64,000 nucleotides of DNA from Picocystis sp. L7 (lineage: Eukaryota > Chlorophyta > Picocystophyceae > Picocystales > Picocystaceae): contig QXJR01000013.1 in assembly GCA_020975725.1 (NCBI GenBank), forward strand, positions 372,001 through 436,000, given 5' to 3'. Shown piece after piece: positions 1 through 10,296 of the stretch; within the stretch, counting starts at the first letter, position 1; every line of letters starts with the position of its first letter. Under the pieces are notes generated by a model. The model ran no database searches. It was not told where the DNA came from and was given only the letters and a program-made list of their open reading frames with translations. A program made the position numbers and the translations under genes.

Positions 1-140
1 CTTTCCCTTCCTTCCTTTTCAAATTCTCCGATCACGAGTTCCAGAGCCAGCAGGTCTTCTTCCTCTTCTTGGGTGCGATGCTTACCATCCATCAGTTCAT
101 GGAATTGCCGTCCGTTCCCATCAGCGCGTGCGGCTGCCAT
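1..140 (-). CDS. N-terminus of an unidentified protein, cut by the left edge
   Basis: Reading leftwards from an ATG at 140 there is an open frame of 46 codons that runs off the window. It begins MAAARADGNGRQFHELMDG and continues through an acidic EEEED stretch into an amphipathic part (LLALELVIGEFEKEG). The composition looks like real coding sequence, and the frame is closed only by the window edge. No family can be named from so little. A GTAAG follows the second Met region, so a splice donor there is conceivable, although the frame stays open and protein-like beyond it. Confidence 0.45.
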   Translation of the reverse strand, partial: MAAARADGNGRQFHELMDGKHRTQEEEEDLLALELVIGEFEKEGRE

Positions 141-1831
141 GGTTTCCTGGGCTTACCGGTCCGGCGATCCCTTTCGTGTTTCAATCTCTTGCACAGAGTA
201 TCTGTGAGATCCACTTCGTATCGGATCGGATTCTGCGGCGGATGCGACGATGGGATGTATGTTCCCTTGGCTCCTTGCTTCGGAGCGCTGCAGCGTTCCT
301 CCTCGACGGTTCGGTTGGACTCAATGCACTCCTTTCGTCTTCGACGCAGTCTCTTTCCTCTCGTTCACGTTCCGACCTCGGTGGACGACGGCTTCTGTTC
401 GCCTTGGCTTCTGCTCCTGTGGTACGAACCTCCTTCCCTGGTGGGTCGCGTGTGGATCCAGCTGCGTTCTCTTTCCCGGACGGATCGGTCCTCGTCTTCC
501 TGGACGCTCTGGTTTCCTCTTTTCCTGGTCCGATGCGCCGATGGCGATGCTTCTGCAGCAGGAGAATGGCGCTTTTGAACCACAGTTGTGGTCCCTGTGG
601 AACTCGTTCCGAACCGACACCCCCGAAACACGAACCGACACCGGTTCGTTCCCCCCACCCCACCCCGCCTCGAGATCTCCATCGAGATCTCGGGGAGATG
701 AGGGACGGTGGACCGGGATCTCTCGGGAGGAGGTATCGATGGGAGGGAGAAGGGGGGGCTTCGGTGACGACGTTCGGATGGGGGGATCCACGGCGCTCCC
801 GAGGGTCGGAGCCAGAGACCGTCCCCGCAGAGGACGATGGTGTTTAGCTATCATTCCTCGACGGGACGTGCGCTTGTTTCGGGAGACGTACCCTCGGGGT
901 TGTCCTCCCCTCCTTTCTCCCCTGGAAACGTGGAGACCAAAAGGGGGGCATTCCACGCCGCCACGCTCGAGGCCCTTCCCCCTCGTTCCTCCGAGGGGGG
1001 GAGGTGGCGGTCCAGCTGTGGACCCTGTATACCCCCCTTTCGTCCAGGTTTTCTGGACCTGGTCCCGACCCCGAAAGGAGGGGAGGGTGGGTCGAACCGC
1101 ATCGACAGAACCCATGGGTGGTGCACCGTCCTTCCTTCCCACCAGCTAGGAAAGACCTACTGGAGGATGTACGAAGAGAGAGACAACTGCCACCCATCTC
1201 CACCAGTACAGACCAATCGGATGAAGACACGCCCAAGCCCCGGAATCTCCGACCGCGTCTGAAATCACCCCCTTCGGGTCAGACGTTCCCCAACCGTGGA
1301 TGAGGGTTTGAGACGACCCTCGGAGTTCCCGATGGATAGCAGCTGGCGCCATGGCCAAAAGGCGGATCGGCAAAACCGAGGTACACGTGGCAACCTGCTC
1401 GAGGAACGCTGGAAACAGCACATCCGAGCGAAGGAACGAGTGTGGGACTGCCGGATGGATGGTAAATTGCCCCCGAGAACGTGTGGACGGATGCATGGCT
1501 AGGATCCACACCGCTCTCAGCGCTCCAGGACTCGAAACTGTGGTGGAACTGCAAGGCAGCAAACGAAAGATACAGCTCGCCACGCACGGATGCGAAGGCA
1601 CAGGCCCGACATCGCCAAGTGATGCATCCATCGCTCGATGCGAGTGGGTGTTGTGATGTCCACATGCCCATGGAAGCGAAACCATGTTGAAAACAATTCG
1701 TTGTAGTACATGTCATGCATTACATGCGCGAGTGCCGGTGAACTCTTATATGATACATGCCAGCCCAGAAGGGACAAACGTCGCCCAACCGTGCACATCC
1801 TGCGTCCTCCAACTCTCACCAGACCGGTGAT
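141..1831. other. Intergenic, no supported gene
   Basis: This stretch lies between the left-edge gene and the end of the AP2 gene. It carries many overlapping frames on both strands with no recognisable domain. Their residue make-up (R, S, P, G, W) is typical of read-through of skewed, GC-rich spacer DNA. The first 800 bases are pyrimidine-biased on the plus strand, and G or C runs occur around 740-1090. The part nearest 140 probably holds the promoter of the left-edge gene, and the part near 1830 the 3' region of the AP2 gene. Confidence 0.4.
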
Positions 1832-4000
1832 TCAAGGTATCTGCACCGTGGTACCGAACAGTTGCTGTTCTCTCTTCTCAGATGCCTTTGGCGGCTCAGG
1901 CTGTGCCTTGTGCACATCCGGATTCTCGTCCCCTGCGGCGTGCGTTGTTGCCTCAACGACACGACCTTCTGTGCCTTCGCCCGACAGGCAATCCTTGGAG
2001 CTGCCCGGAGTGTTGGATGGCGATGCATCCGGAGAAGCCTGGGGAGGAGGCAGTTGATGGATGCCTAGCATCCTCAAACGCTCCAGTGCTTTTCTGGGGT
2101 CGCCTGCTAAAGCATTCACAATGTGATAAAGCTTCGACAAATCCTCCACACAAAGCGGGTCTTTATTGTGGTTCGCCAACCCGACGCACAGCTCAAGAAT
2201 AGTGTTCTTCAACGAACTCGCTTTGGCGTTTTCACCATCTTCAGAGGCTTCAGCGCTTTCCAGAATCCGTAGGTAGCTGCTAATTTCAAAGTTCAGTTTC
2301 TGTGGAAGGTCATCAGGGGGTGCAAACTTGGACCAACACAGATGCTCTTGACCTGAAAATGGCAGCTGGTTCATCTGCAAAGCACGCGCTGCGAACAACA
2401 GAACCAAATCATGCGCCACCAAGCCAAGGGTCTTGCTTTGATAGGTTCCCAGTGGAATGCTGAGCTTCTCCTCACACCCTGCGATACTTACTTCCGCTAC
2501 ACAGTCCCAGCAGGATCTGTGCAGCTTAGACGACTGCAAGCCCATGTCAGGCTTTCCAGCTCTTCCCTCTTTCCAGTCAACGGGCAACCTCGAGGTTGCA
2601 GCATCCCTGTGCCTCTGTGTGGCCGCCTCACCTGCAATGGCAAGGGGGGCAGATTCCTGAGGAAGCCGGGCAGGTGCCGTCGCATTCATTGCCACACTGG
2701 TCGTGGCAGCTGCATAATCAAGCGAGCTTTCAAGCTTGTTCTTTGATGGCGGTCTGGTCTTCATTCGCGCGGTCTCTCGTCTTAGCAGTAGCACGAAATC
2801 TTCTTTGGAAGAAATCCCAGCGGCCATGGAAAGAATAGGATCGTTCTTGTACTGATCCAGTGGAAAGTTCAGCTCTGCTTCCTGTCCCCGAAACTTGATC
2901 GCAGCCCTATCGTACGCTTGTGCTGCTTCTTCAGGCAGCACAAAACTGCCTAGATGTAGCTGCTTACCTCCCTCCCAGATGTGAGATTCGAACCTGCCTG
3001 TCCTCCTGTAGCAGGTAACACCCCGGTAAGGGCTTGAGCTGGATCTCGGCCCCCTTCTTGATCGCACCTTCGTTTTCTTCTGGATCGGTTTCAGGTGTTG
3101 TGGCCCTCCGGCGATAATGTCCCCGTTTGCAACGAGGCTAGTAGAAGGGCCCAGCGTCAGCATGCCAGAGTATTCTCGCAAATGATGCTGGCATTTCTCT
3201 ATGAAAGAACGGTTGCAATCATCTGCAGACGCCCCACTTGCTGGATGCATTCCTGAGGTGGAAAGACCACCTTGCATGTGGCCGGAGTTGGCGAACGTTG
3301 GCGGGTTTGGAGTCCTATACATTGGCCTTGACTGGCTACCAAATTGCGAGTCTTGTCCAGTAGCATTTGTGGTGTAAATTCCACTTGATGACCTAGGGTC
3401 CCCGTGTTGCCTAGAGGTCTGTGAGGAATTTCCCCCATTTGGCGCCCACGCATGGGTAGCAGTACCATTAGACGGTCTGACGGATGACCTGCCAAGCATC
3501 AGGTCGGTCGTATTACCGGCATCTGCAGTAGAAGGGGTGGAAGCATAAGCATGGGCGTTGAATGACTGTTGATGCAGTTGACCTGAGCTCTGAGAAGATT
3601 GTTGAACTGAAGCTTGAAGAGCTGCCATGACTAAAGCGTTAGCATTTGCCGGAAGACCACCATTCTGGTGCTGCTGCAACAGGTATGCAAGGGCGATCGT
3701 ATTAGGATCAGCATTGCCTGTTTTCTGCCCTTGCTTGTAAGGCTGCCCAGGTGCAAACGACCTTGGATCCATTCCTGTGTGGGATTGGCCATGAAACCCC
3801 CTTCTCTGTTGATTGTACATCCCTTCTTGGGATGCTTGGTTGGGTGCTTGGGTGTTCTGCTGGGGTGCTTGAGCGTTCTGCTGAGGTCCTTGTTCCACTG
3901 GTATCCCATTGATTACTTTCACATCCACTCGCCTGGGTAAAACCATCCACTGAGGTTCCTGTGCACCGGACATGATCCCAGTCTCTTGGACGAAAGCCAT
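1832..4000 (-). CDS. AP2/ERF-domain transcription factor, single AP2 domain
   Basis: The predicted protein has 722 residues in one exon from an ATG at 4000. One AP2/ERF DNA-binding domain lies at about residues 323-387. It has the three-strand and helix signature: [25 protein letters not shown] and [14 protein letters not shown], then NFPLDQY. The [11 protein letters not shown] form is closer to the euAP2 type than to plant ERF proteins. A basic patch ([12 protein letters not shown]) just upstream is a likely nuclear signal. Residues 1-300 are low-complexity and rich in Q, N, S and G, as in an activation or condensate-forming region. The C-terminal 300 residues contain a predicted helical part (about 515-640) that I do not recognise. 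It is presumably a nuclear sequence-specific regulator; its targets cannot be inferred. Confidence 0.9.
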   Translation of the reverse strand: MAFVQETGIMSGAQEPQWMVLPRRVDVKVINGIPVEQGPQQNAQAPQQNTQAPNQASQEGMYNQQRRGFHGQSHTGMDPRSFAPGQPYKQGQKTGNADPNTIALAYLLQQHQNGGLPANANALVMAALQASVQQSSQSSGQLHQQSFNAHAYASTPSTADAGNTTDLMLGRSSVRPSNGTATHAWAPNGGNSSQTSRQHGDPRSSSGIYTTNATGQDSQFGSQSRPMYRTPNPPTFANSGHMQGGLSTSGMHPASGASADDCNRSFIEKCQHHLREYSGMLTLGPSTSLVANGDIIAGGPQHLKPIQKKTKVRSRRGPRSSSSPYRGVTCYRRTGRFESHIWEGGKQLHLGSFVLPEEAAQAYDRAAIKFRGQEAELNFPLDQYKNDPILSMAAGISSKEDFVLLLRRETARMKTRPPSKNKLESSLDYAAATTSVAMNATAPARLPQESAPLAIAGEAATQRHRDAATSRLPVDWKEGRAGKPDMGLQSSKLHRSCWDCVAEVSIAGCEEKLSIPLGTYQSKTLGLVAHDLVLLFAARALQMNQLPFSGQEHLCWSKFAPPDDLPQKLNFEISSYLRILESAEASEDGENAKASSLKNTILELCVGLANHNKDPLCVEDLSKLYHIVNALAGDPRKALERLRMLGIHQLPPPQASPDASPSNTPGSSKDCLSGEGTEGRVVEATTHAAGDENPDVHKAQPEPPKASEKREQQLFGTTVQIP

Positions 4001-5880
4001 GTAACAACCACGCAGCTCACGTTGCTTTTTGCAGCACTAGAAGAGCTAGGCTTGCCTTTCAGGTTTCAGCTGGAGTAGCAGCTACGTATCCTTGTGATGG
4101 GCGAACAGAAACGATGCTTTGCTGCTTCTGCGCTTGTGTCTTTCACTCTTGAGTCTGACAATGGATGTGAATTTCTCTTTCTGAGCTCCTTACTGAACAA
4201 GACAGGCTTGGACGATCGGAAAGGCGTCTTACCTTCACTCTGCCACTGCTCAACCGTTCGGGCACGAGTTTCGTTTTCGGACGTTGCCAAACCCCCGTAT
4301 TGCTACAACCTCCCACCCTACCTTGGTTTCTACGGTTGGGATCGTGGAAGGGTTTCGTCCCGAGGCCGACGACTGCTGCCTCTTCCTTTTCGTTCGTCCC
4401 TGTGCCAGGTTCCACGTTGGCCCTGAGTCTGTTCCCACGGGCGGATTCTCTCCCTGAAGGTGGTTTGTTCGTCCGTCTAAACTCTCTCTGACCTCGATCG
4501 ACACCTGGCTTCTTTTTCCCGCCTACGGGGCTCTCGCGGTCCCTTTCGGCTTTCGCGGGGCACGGTTGTGTCTTCCTTGTACCTTTGTAGGTCCTGTTCT
4601 TTCTCGCTTGGGTCGATCGACCCCGGTCCTCGTACGTGGTGTCGATGGACTTGTTCTTCGTGGCTCCGTTTCCTTGGACGGTCGCGCGTTGCGCCACGTG
4701 TTGTGGTCGGTGGAGGTGGTTTTGTGCAGGGGTTTTCCCAGGTTGGGGTGTATCTTTGTACGAAGCTGGTGCACCTCCCCCGACTCAACCATCCAAACGG
4801 GGAGACCACGCCCCAACGCCAAGGGAGGATGCTACCTCGGGAAACGGAAACCACCCAAGCAGTCGTGTCCAGTGGGTGGGGGGATCGAGACGAAGCACAG
4901 CCCTCCCAGGTAGAAGGAAGGTGGGATCCGTCCGTTGGGAAGGGAAGGGGGATGAGATCGTCTTTCCCCCCGGGTTGGATCCCCCGGAATCTGTACGGAG
5001 GGAAGGGGGTGTCGCCAGTGCCTGGTGGGCACCGGGGGGAAGGGGAAAGGCCCTCGAGGGGAACCCAGAGGAAGCCGAAGCCATACTGCACAACAGAGGA
5101 TCACCTCGGAACCATCGCACAAACCGGGCGGATGGATCCGGGCGTAACGGTCGAGGGGCGAGGGGAGACCTAGAGACGATCGACACTCGTGCGATCCTGA
5201 AGGGATCCGTCGCCCCGGGGCGATTCGAAGGAAAGAGGGCAAAACGACCAGAGAACGGCACGTGGAGCGCAGAGGAAGGCCCAAGGTGCGAATGGACCAA
5301 TCGGAATCAAGATTGTGGGAAAACGTCCCCGAAACTTGTGGACCACACGAGGTCGAAGGACGCGTCCTATCCCCTCAGAAACCGGGCTCGAACCCTCGAT
5401 CCGAACCCACAAGCCTCGATCCGTCCGAGACAACGGACCAGAACACCGGGCGTTGTTACGAGGATGGAGCCCGCAAAATCGAACAGTCGAGATTCAGACG
5501 ATCCAAGGATGCCCGATCGATTCCACACCCTCCCAAGCACCAGTTACACCCCTCCTGGAGACGGGACGGTCCTCGTCGATTTCCGCAACCGAGGCGTAGC
5601 TCAGGTCCTTTGGGTCCACACGGCGAACCGCTCGCGAGCGCGGGAGACGACAAGGGATGTTCGATGCCAATCAATGCGCGGGAAACCGTGGTGGAATTCG
5701 GAGTGCGGGCAAGGTACCTTCGTTGAGGGCCTTTTTTTGAATCTGCCAGCAGAACGCCGTCGCTTCCTGGCACAGGGACACGCCTCCGGAAGATCCCGTC
5801 GGGAACAGGGCCGCGTTTTGCGAGACGACAGCGTCCGCTGCTTGTCTCCCGCCCCTACCCGTCGGCGCGATTCATCCACC
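4001..5880. other. Upstream region of the AP2 gene, no supported gene
   Basis: Long frames cross this region on both strands, the longest from 4636 to 6213 on the plus strand. Their products are R/P/G/W-rich and match no family. The DNA between 4300 and 5600 is strongly strand-asymmetric, with GGATCC-containing G runs, as in other promoter-side spacers of this window. I read it as promoter and 5' UTR of the AP2 gene. Confidence 0.35.
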
Positions 5881-7622
5881 TCACTTCATTGTAGAACGGA
5901 AGGTGAGCAGACGTCGTGTTGGAGCCCTCGTGATTTCCATGGATGGGTGACCATCGACCTGGTGGTGAGCAAGGCCTCGGTGACCGGGTTGCCTTCTCGA
6001 AGGAGCTCCGTGTGCAAAGGAAGGAATCGAGTGCAACTGCTCCGTCTGTTTTTCCATCGTACACTTTGTGTAGCGATTCCTCACCAGCCTCCCCAACCGC
6101 CGTTGGAGATCGTCCTGCATCCGTATCCGTTGTGTCGACATCGTGGATACCGGCCTGCCCCGCCGGCCAATGCCGCAGAGGAAGAAGTTCCAAGGGATAG
6201 GGGTCCCAACTAACAACAGACCCAGGATCACGACCCAGACCATTGTATCCATCCTCGTCGCTACCGGGTACAATTCGTGGCTGTCGCGACGTGGGGCGCC
6301 CCCCCGATCAGGGCTAGGGTTGTCCCAGCTCGAATCTCGACCGCTCCCACTCGGATCACGTAAGCCAGGAGCCCTTCTCCGAGCGAATCACGTGGTTGAA
6401 ATGGCCCCGATAGAAAAGGCAGCGAGTGCCGCACGTGGTCCCCCGCGCCCCAAGCCGATCTCCATTGCACCTCATCTTGATACGCATGAATGAAATGCAA
6501 CAGGTAGGCCAATGCCGATGCCGACCCCAGTAGTCCATCCCCCTACGTAATCGCCACTGTAGCACCCGCGAACATCGCGAGAAAAGAAGCTACCAAAATC
6601 AGGTCGCACTTGTTCTACAGAAACAAACGAACCCGTGAAGAACGCGCCATGGTCTGTACCGCTTGGTCCTGAAAACAACGGGTTGAAGAAAACCTGCACA
6701 TACCGATATGCGACGCTGGGTTTCTCTGGTGCTACTTGTACTCAGTGATACGTGATTCGATGGGGACGTACGGCATGGAATCTCGTAGGAGGTAGACATG
6801 CCAAATGGTAGGCTTGAGAACCACGGGGTTCTGCATCGACTTCACGAGGCCACTATTAGACCATGCTTCACGACCCTGCTTGGTGCGAAATGAAAGCCCA
6901 TGCGTAACCATCGGCATAGTTCCACTGCCGACAACTCTGCACGCAGGCGCAACCGGACGCCTTCAATAGCACCTGAGATATTAAAAGTTCCCTCCAACAC
7001 GACAGAATGCGGATGCCTCCGAGACAGGCACTCCTTTTCCTTTCTCCGCACACAGCGAACTTCCGACGTGTCTACATGGGATGGAATCCCAACCTTCTCG
7101 TCCATGGACAGGCGTGGAAAGCTGCATATGACACATGGATTTCCTGTGGCTTTCAAGGTGGATGTATCACCATCCTAATGATCGCCAATGTCAACGGTTC
7201 TGCCTGTTGTTTCTTTCAGGTAGTTTTACCTCACTGTCGCCGCCCGAGACCACCGGTTGGATTTGCTCATCATTTGCAAAGAGGATGGCTTGCAGACTGG
7301 TCATGGTTATGACCAATATGTGCTGTATCACATTTATGAACATCGCATGTTCCCTTTTCTGACTGGTGCTTCCATCTTGCACAACTGACTGTTCTGCATG
7401 CTTACCGCTACACTCGAGGAGAGGACGATTCAAACATGCGGGCAATGTATAGTGGCAGACATTGCAATTGGTACGGAAACAATCGTACTCAAATAGCCCT
7501 TCAGAGTTACTTCCCAAGTGCTCAATGGACATATTCTCCCCCCATGGAAACTCAAGCAACCGTACGCCGTACAAGAAACGACAAGCACAGTGCAAAACAT
7601 AACTTAGAGCACCAGGAGGCAC
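5881..7622 (-). CDS. Candidate spliced gene for a membrane protein, unresolved
   Basis: Several minus-strand frames look coding but do not join without introns. One segment near 6472-6699 reads FFNPLFSGPSGTDHGAFFTG. A second near 6360-6450 is small-residue-rich. A third near 6130-6273 has a clear membrane segment (MVWVVILGLLLVGTPIPW). A GT...AG pair of about 85 bp joins the second and third in frame (donor near 6390, acceptor near 6280). Further upstream, 7191-7622 holds an open frame of 143 codons with a hydrophobic stretch (MFINVIQHILVITM). Exon borders, start and family are not settled. This could be one multi-pass membrane protein, two genes, or partly chance frames. Confidence 0.3.
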
Positions 7623-8244
7623 GTTCAGTCCTTTTTCGATCTTGTGTATGCTTTCTTAGATGTGACAGTTTTATCTTCACGGGTGAATCCAGGGAAAACC
7701 GAATAGACTGTGCGGCCAGCACTGGTGCGAGGCAGGTCGTGGTTTTCAAGAAAATGGCAGCAAGTGCATGACCGGCGCAAACTGTACAGTTGAATGGCAT
7801 GAACCATGTAGCAGTAGGTATGCTTAAAGAATGCCTCCTACAGGCCTACTGGAGACTTTGGACAAGAATGCAGTCACAACAGGCTGCGCAAAGTAAAAAA
7901 ATCCGGATTTGATTAAGGGTGGCAGCAAATGATGCAAACTCATTCATTTGACAAATGGACGCAGGTTTCAGCAACGAAACGCTGGACTAGTGAATGCTGA
8001 AAAAAACTTCAGATAGAACAACACCTGGAAGTACAGGAATTTCTGGGTCCCCGTTCTGGTCCATTCTCCACTCAGCCAAAACGCAGTCTGCAAGCTGCAT
8101 TGAACGGAGAGCAAGATACTTGTGTATGTCCTTTGTTGCCAATCCTAGTAAACCATCACCATCTTGCTTACATCCGTTTAAAGCCTTGTGCAGGAATGAC
8201 GTGCCAACAATCAATCTTTTCATGGGTTAATGGTATTGTGCAAT
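7623..8244. other. Spacer downstream of the TMEM135-like gene
   Basis: This is AT-richer than the surrounding genes. It contains a minus-strand frame of 78 codons (7987-8223, ATG start) that begins 22 bp after the stop of the TMEM135-like gene, with a moderately protein-like product (GLLGLATKDIHKYLALRS). A T-rich tract followed by CAG close to its end looks like a splice acceptor. The frame may therefore be 3' UTR or belong to the unresolved spliced gene below it. No domain was recognised. Confidence 0.25.
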
Positions 8245-9768
8245 TTATTCGAATGCTTCATTTGGTTCGTCTTTATCTTCGTCACTGCCTCCTTCGGAAG
8301 GTAGCAATTTCGCTACGGATGGCACTTTGAGCAAAGGGTCTTGACCATACACAATGCGCCGTATCAATGCATGAGCAAACGGAGCTACAGTACCTTGTTC
8401 GTGATCGTAGTAGTACATCAGAGACCCCATACACAGAGAAAACAGCACAACCTCTCCATGCGGGATGGATGGGAGGTACTTCCTATCCACCATGGATAAG
8501 AACAAGGCATCAATTGCCCTTGGCATGACGTAGAGGGCAAGCTCTGATCTCCTGCTTTTTTTTTCCACGAGGAGAGCACATCCAGAGAGCAGTCCTCCTA
8601 CAAAATAGTTGAGCTTATGGTCCGGCAGTTCAAGCTTTCGATGCAAACACACAGCTCCCATGTAGATCGATACAAATGCAGACAAGAATGTGGTTGATTG
8701 CACTGCACTCAATAAAGACCTTCCGACAGACCTCAGTGGCTTCTGCATGAATGCATTTGTGTTGAACACCAGAACTGGCACAGTGGAAAGTGAAAGGTAG
8801 AGGGGGAAAGTGCTTCGGAAGGCTTTGACGAACACAGCCTGGTTGTGGACCAAACAGCTTTCATGTTTGGGATGCATGATGGCGCAAGGGATGGTTCCTG
8901 GTCTGTTGTTGGCCAATGGAAGATCTCTTCCATGCTTACGGCAGTGATTTTTCAGCGTCTCCATATCTACAGGTCGGTTTCGGCAGCAGTCTCGTACACT
9001 TCCAATCACGTTTTTCGGGATGGGGCTGATTCTTTCGATGAAGGCAAGGTAAGAAGGCGGGAGCGTTTCTGGTCGGATGACGTAGGCGTACATGACTTGC
9101 GCGCTGGCGACGGCAAACAGCAATGTGTCTCCATATTTCCATTTGTTTCCCCAAAAGTGCCACTTCCCTTTGGCTTTGAGTGAGTTGTATCCACTCTGTG
9201 CTACCCTGGCCATGAGGTAGAGGGCCAAGATTCTCCTCTTGTCTTGATCCAGGAAGAGGACGGAGGTTCCGGCTACAGTTCCTGCAGCAAAGCTTGCTTT
9301 CTCTCCCTGCACCCCTCTTCTAGTCAGGAAGCATTTGATGGCATGGTATGTCCCAGTGAATCCTCCGACGAAGAATCCTGCGTACAATGCATCTCGGCTG
9401 GGCAGTGGAGACGTCTGGTACGTTTGGAGGACCTCTCCGTTTTTCCTTCGACGCCATCCTTGGATGGCTCTGGTGATCCCACCCACCCCTTCTCGCAGTG
9501 CGTATGCAGTCACGAACCCCCGTATCATTCCGTCCAAGGCTTTCACGGCACAGGATCCATCTTGATACGTGCAGTTCTGTTCGTCGTCTCGTTCCCGTTC
9601 CGTTCCCTTGGACGTGGTGGTGTCGGATTCCCCATCCACGGCTCGATGCTCCTCCCCTTTCTCTTCCGACCTGGTGTTTGGTTCGTTCACGAGCTGTTCC
9701 AATCGATCCAACGTCTCCTGGTACGTGCTTTCGCATCCGTCCATGCTCGACGTGTGCGCATCCACCAT
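8245..9768 (-). CDS. TMEM135-like multi-pass membrane protein
   Basis: The protein has about 507 residues from the ATG at 9768; a second ATG at 9744 (MDGCESTYQETLDRLEQL) may be the true start. The family acts at peroxisomes and mitochondria in lipid and organelle homeostasis. Evidence is the pair of Tim17-like hydrophobic, glycine-rich repeats (GFFVGGFTGTYHAIKCFLTRRG and GGLLSGCALLVEKKSRRSELALYVMPRAID). Between them is the cysteine-containing block with HPKHESCLVHNQAVFVKAF, characteristic of TMEM135. The C-terminus is short and acidic. The frame extends upstream of 9768 into a purine-rich repeat that reads as R/E-rich protein and is unlikely to be translated. The gene is divergent from the UFD2 homologue, 528 bp away. 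Confidence 0.8.
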   Translation of the reverse strand: MVDAHTSSMDGCESTYQETLDRLEQLVNEPNTRSEEKGEEHRAVDGESDTTTSKGTERERDDEQNCTYQDGSCAVKALDGMIRGFVTAYALREGVGGITRAIQGWRRRKNGEVLQTYQTSPLPSRDALYAGFFVGGFTGTYHAIKCFLTRRGVQGEKASFAAGTVAGTSVLFLDQDKRRILALYLMARVAQSGYNSLKAKGKWHFWGNKWKYGDTLLFAVASAQVMYAYVIRPETLPPSYLAFIERISPIPKNVIGSVRDCCRNRPVDMETLKNHCRKHGRDLPLANNRPGTIPCAIMHPKHESCLVHNQAVFVKAFRSTFPLYLSLSTVPVLVFNTNAFMQKPLRSVGRSLLSAVQSTTFLSAFVSIYMGAVCLHRKLELPDHKLNYFVGGLLSGCALLVEKKSRRSELALYVMPRAIDALFLSMVDRKYLPSIPHGEVVLFSLCMGSLMYYYDHEQGTVAPFAHALIRRIVYGQDPLLKVPSVAKLLPSEGGSDEDKDEPNEAFE

Positions 9769-10296
9769 CAAACCATCGCTCACCCTTCCCTCCCTCTGTC
9801 CCTCTCTGACCTTCTCTCTGTCCCTCTCAACCCTGCTCTCCCTGTCTGTTCCTCTCAACCCCGGTCTCCCTCTCTCCCTCTCAAACCTTCTCTCTCACCC
9901 CTTCCTTTCCCCCAACCCCGATTCTCTTTGTGTTTCGAACGGTCTTTTCCCATCTCCTTGTCCGGTTCGCCTGGGATCGATCCCCTTCCCTTCCCCTTTC
10001 GGGGTTCCCCTTCCCTTGGGACCCTTTCGGAAAGGGGGAGGGATCCCCCGAGGACCCCCCCCCCCTTTCCCCCTTGCTTCCATCGGGGTGGGGTTCCCCC
10101 TTCGTCTCCTTTCATCCCTCAAAAACCGGATGGAAAGGGTGGGTCGGATCGGGTCTCCCTTCCTTTCCCACCCCGTCCCATCCCGGTTCAATCCCAACCC
10201 ACTGAACCAGGAACCAGGAACCAGGAACCAGGAACCAGAGAGCGCAGCACGAGCGAAGCACGCGCGCAAAGCGTGGAAGAACGCGCCGCGTGCGAG
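9769..10296. promoter_or_regulatory. Shared upstream region of the TMEM135-like and UFD2 genes
   Basis: This head-to-head spacer of about 530 bp must hold both promoters. Positions 9780-9905 are almost pure pyrimidine on the plus strand, with repeated TCTGTCCCTCTC and CTCTCCCTCTCAA units. Positions 10000-10100 carry long G then C runs. No TATA box was recognised. The same pyrimidine vocabulary recurs near 62.7 kb. Confidence 0.4.
10204..10238 (+). repeat. Five tandem copies of GAACCAG
   Basis: A 7-bp unit repeats five times without visible error, about 60 bp before the probable UFD2 start. It lies in the divergent promoter. Confidence 0.85.

Noticed and set aside
4636-6213. Plus-strand open frame of 525 codons
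   Set aside because: Product is R/P/G/W-rich without a domain, lies in skewed promoter-type DNA, and overlaps better minus-strand coding signals after 5880.
9244-10296. N-terminal extension of the UFD2 frame
   Set aside because: Antisense to the TMEM135-like gene and then through the pyrimidine repeat; the ATG at 10297 begins protein-like sequence.
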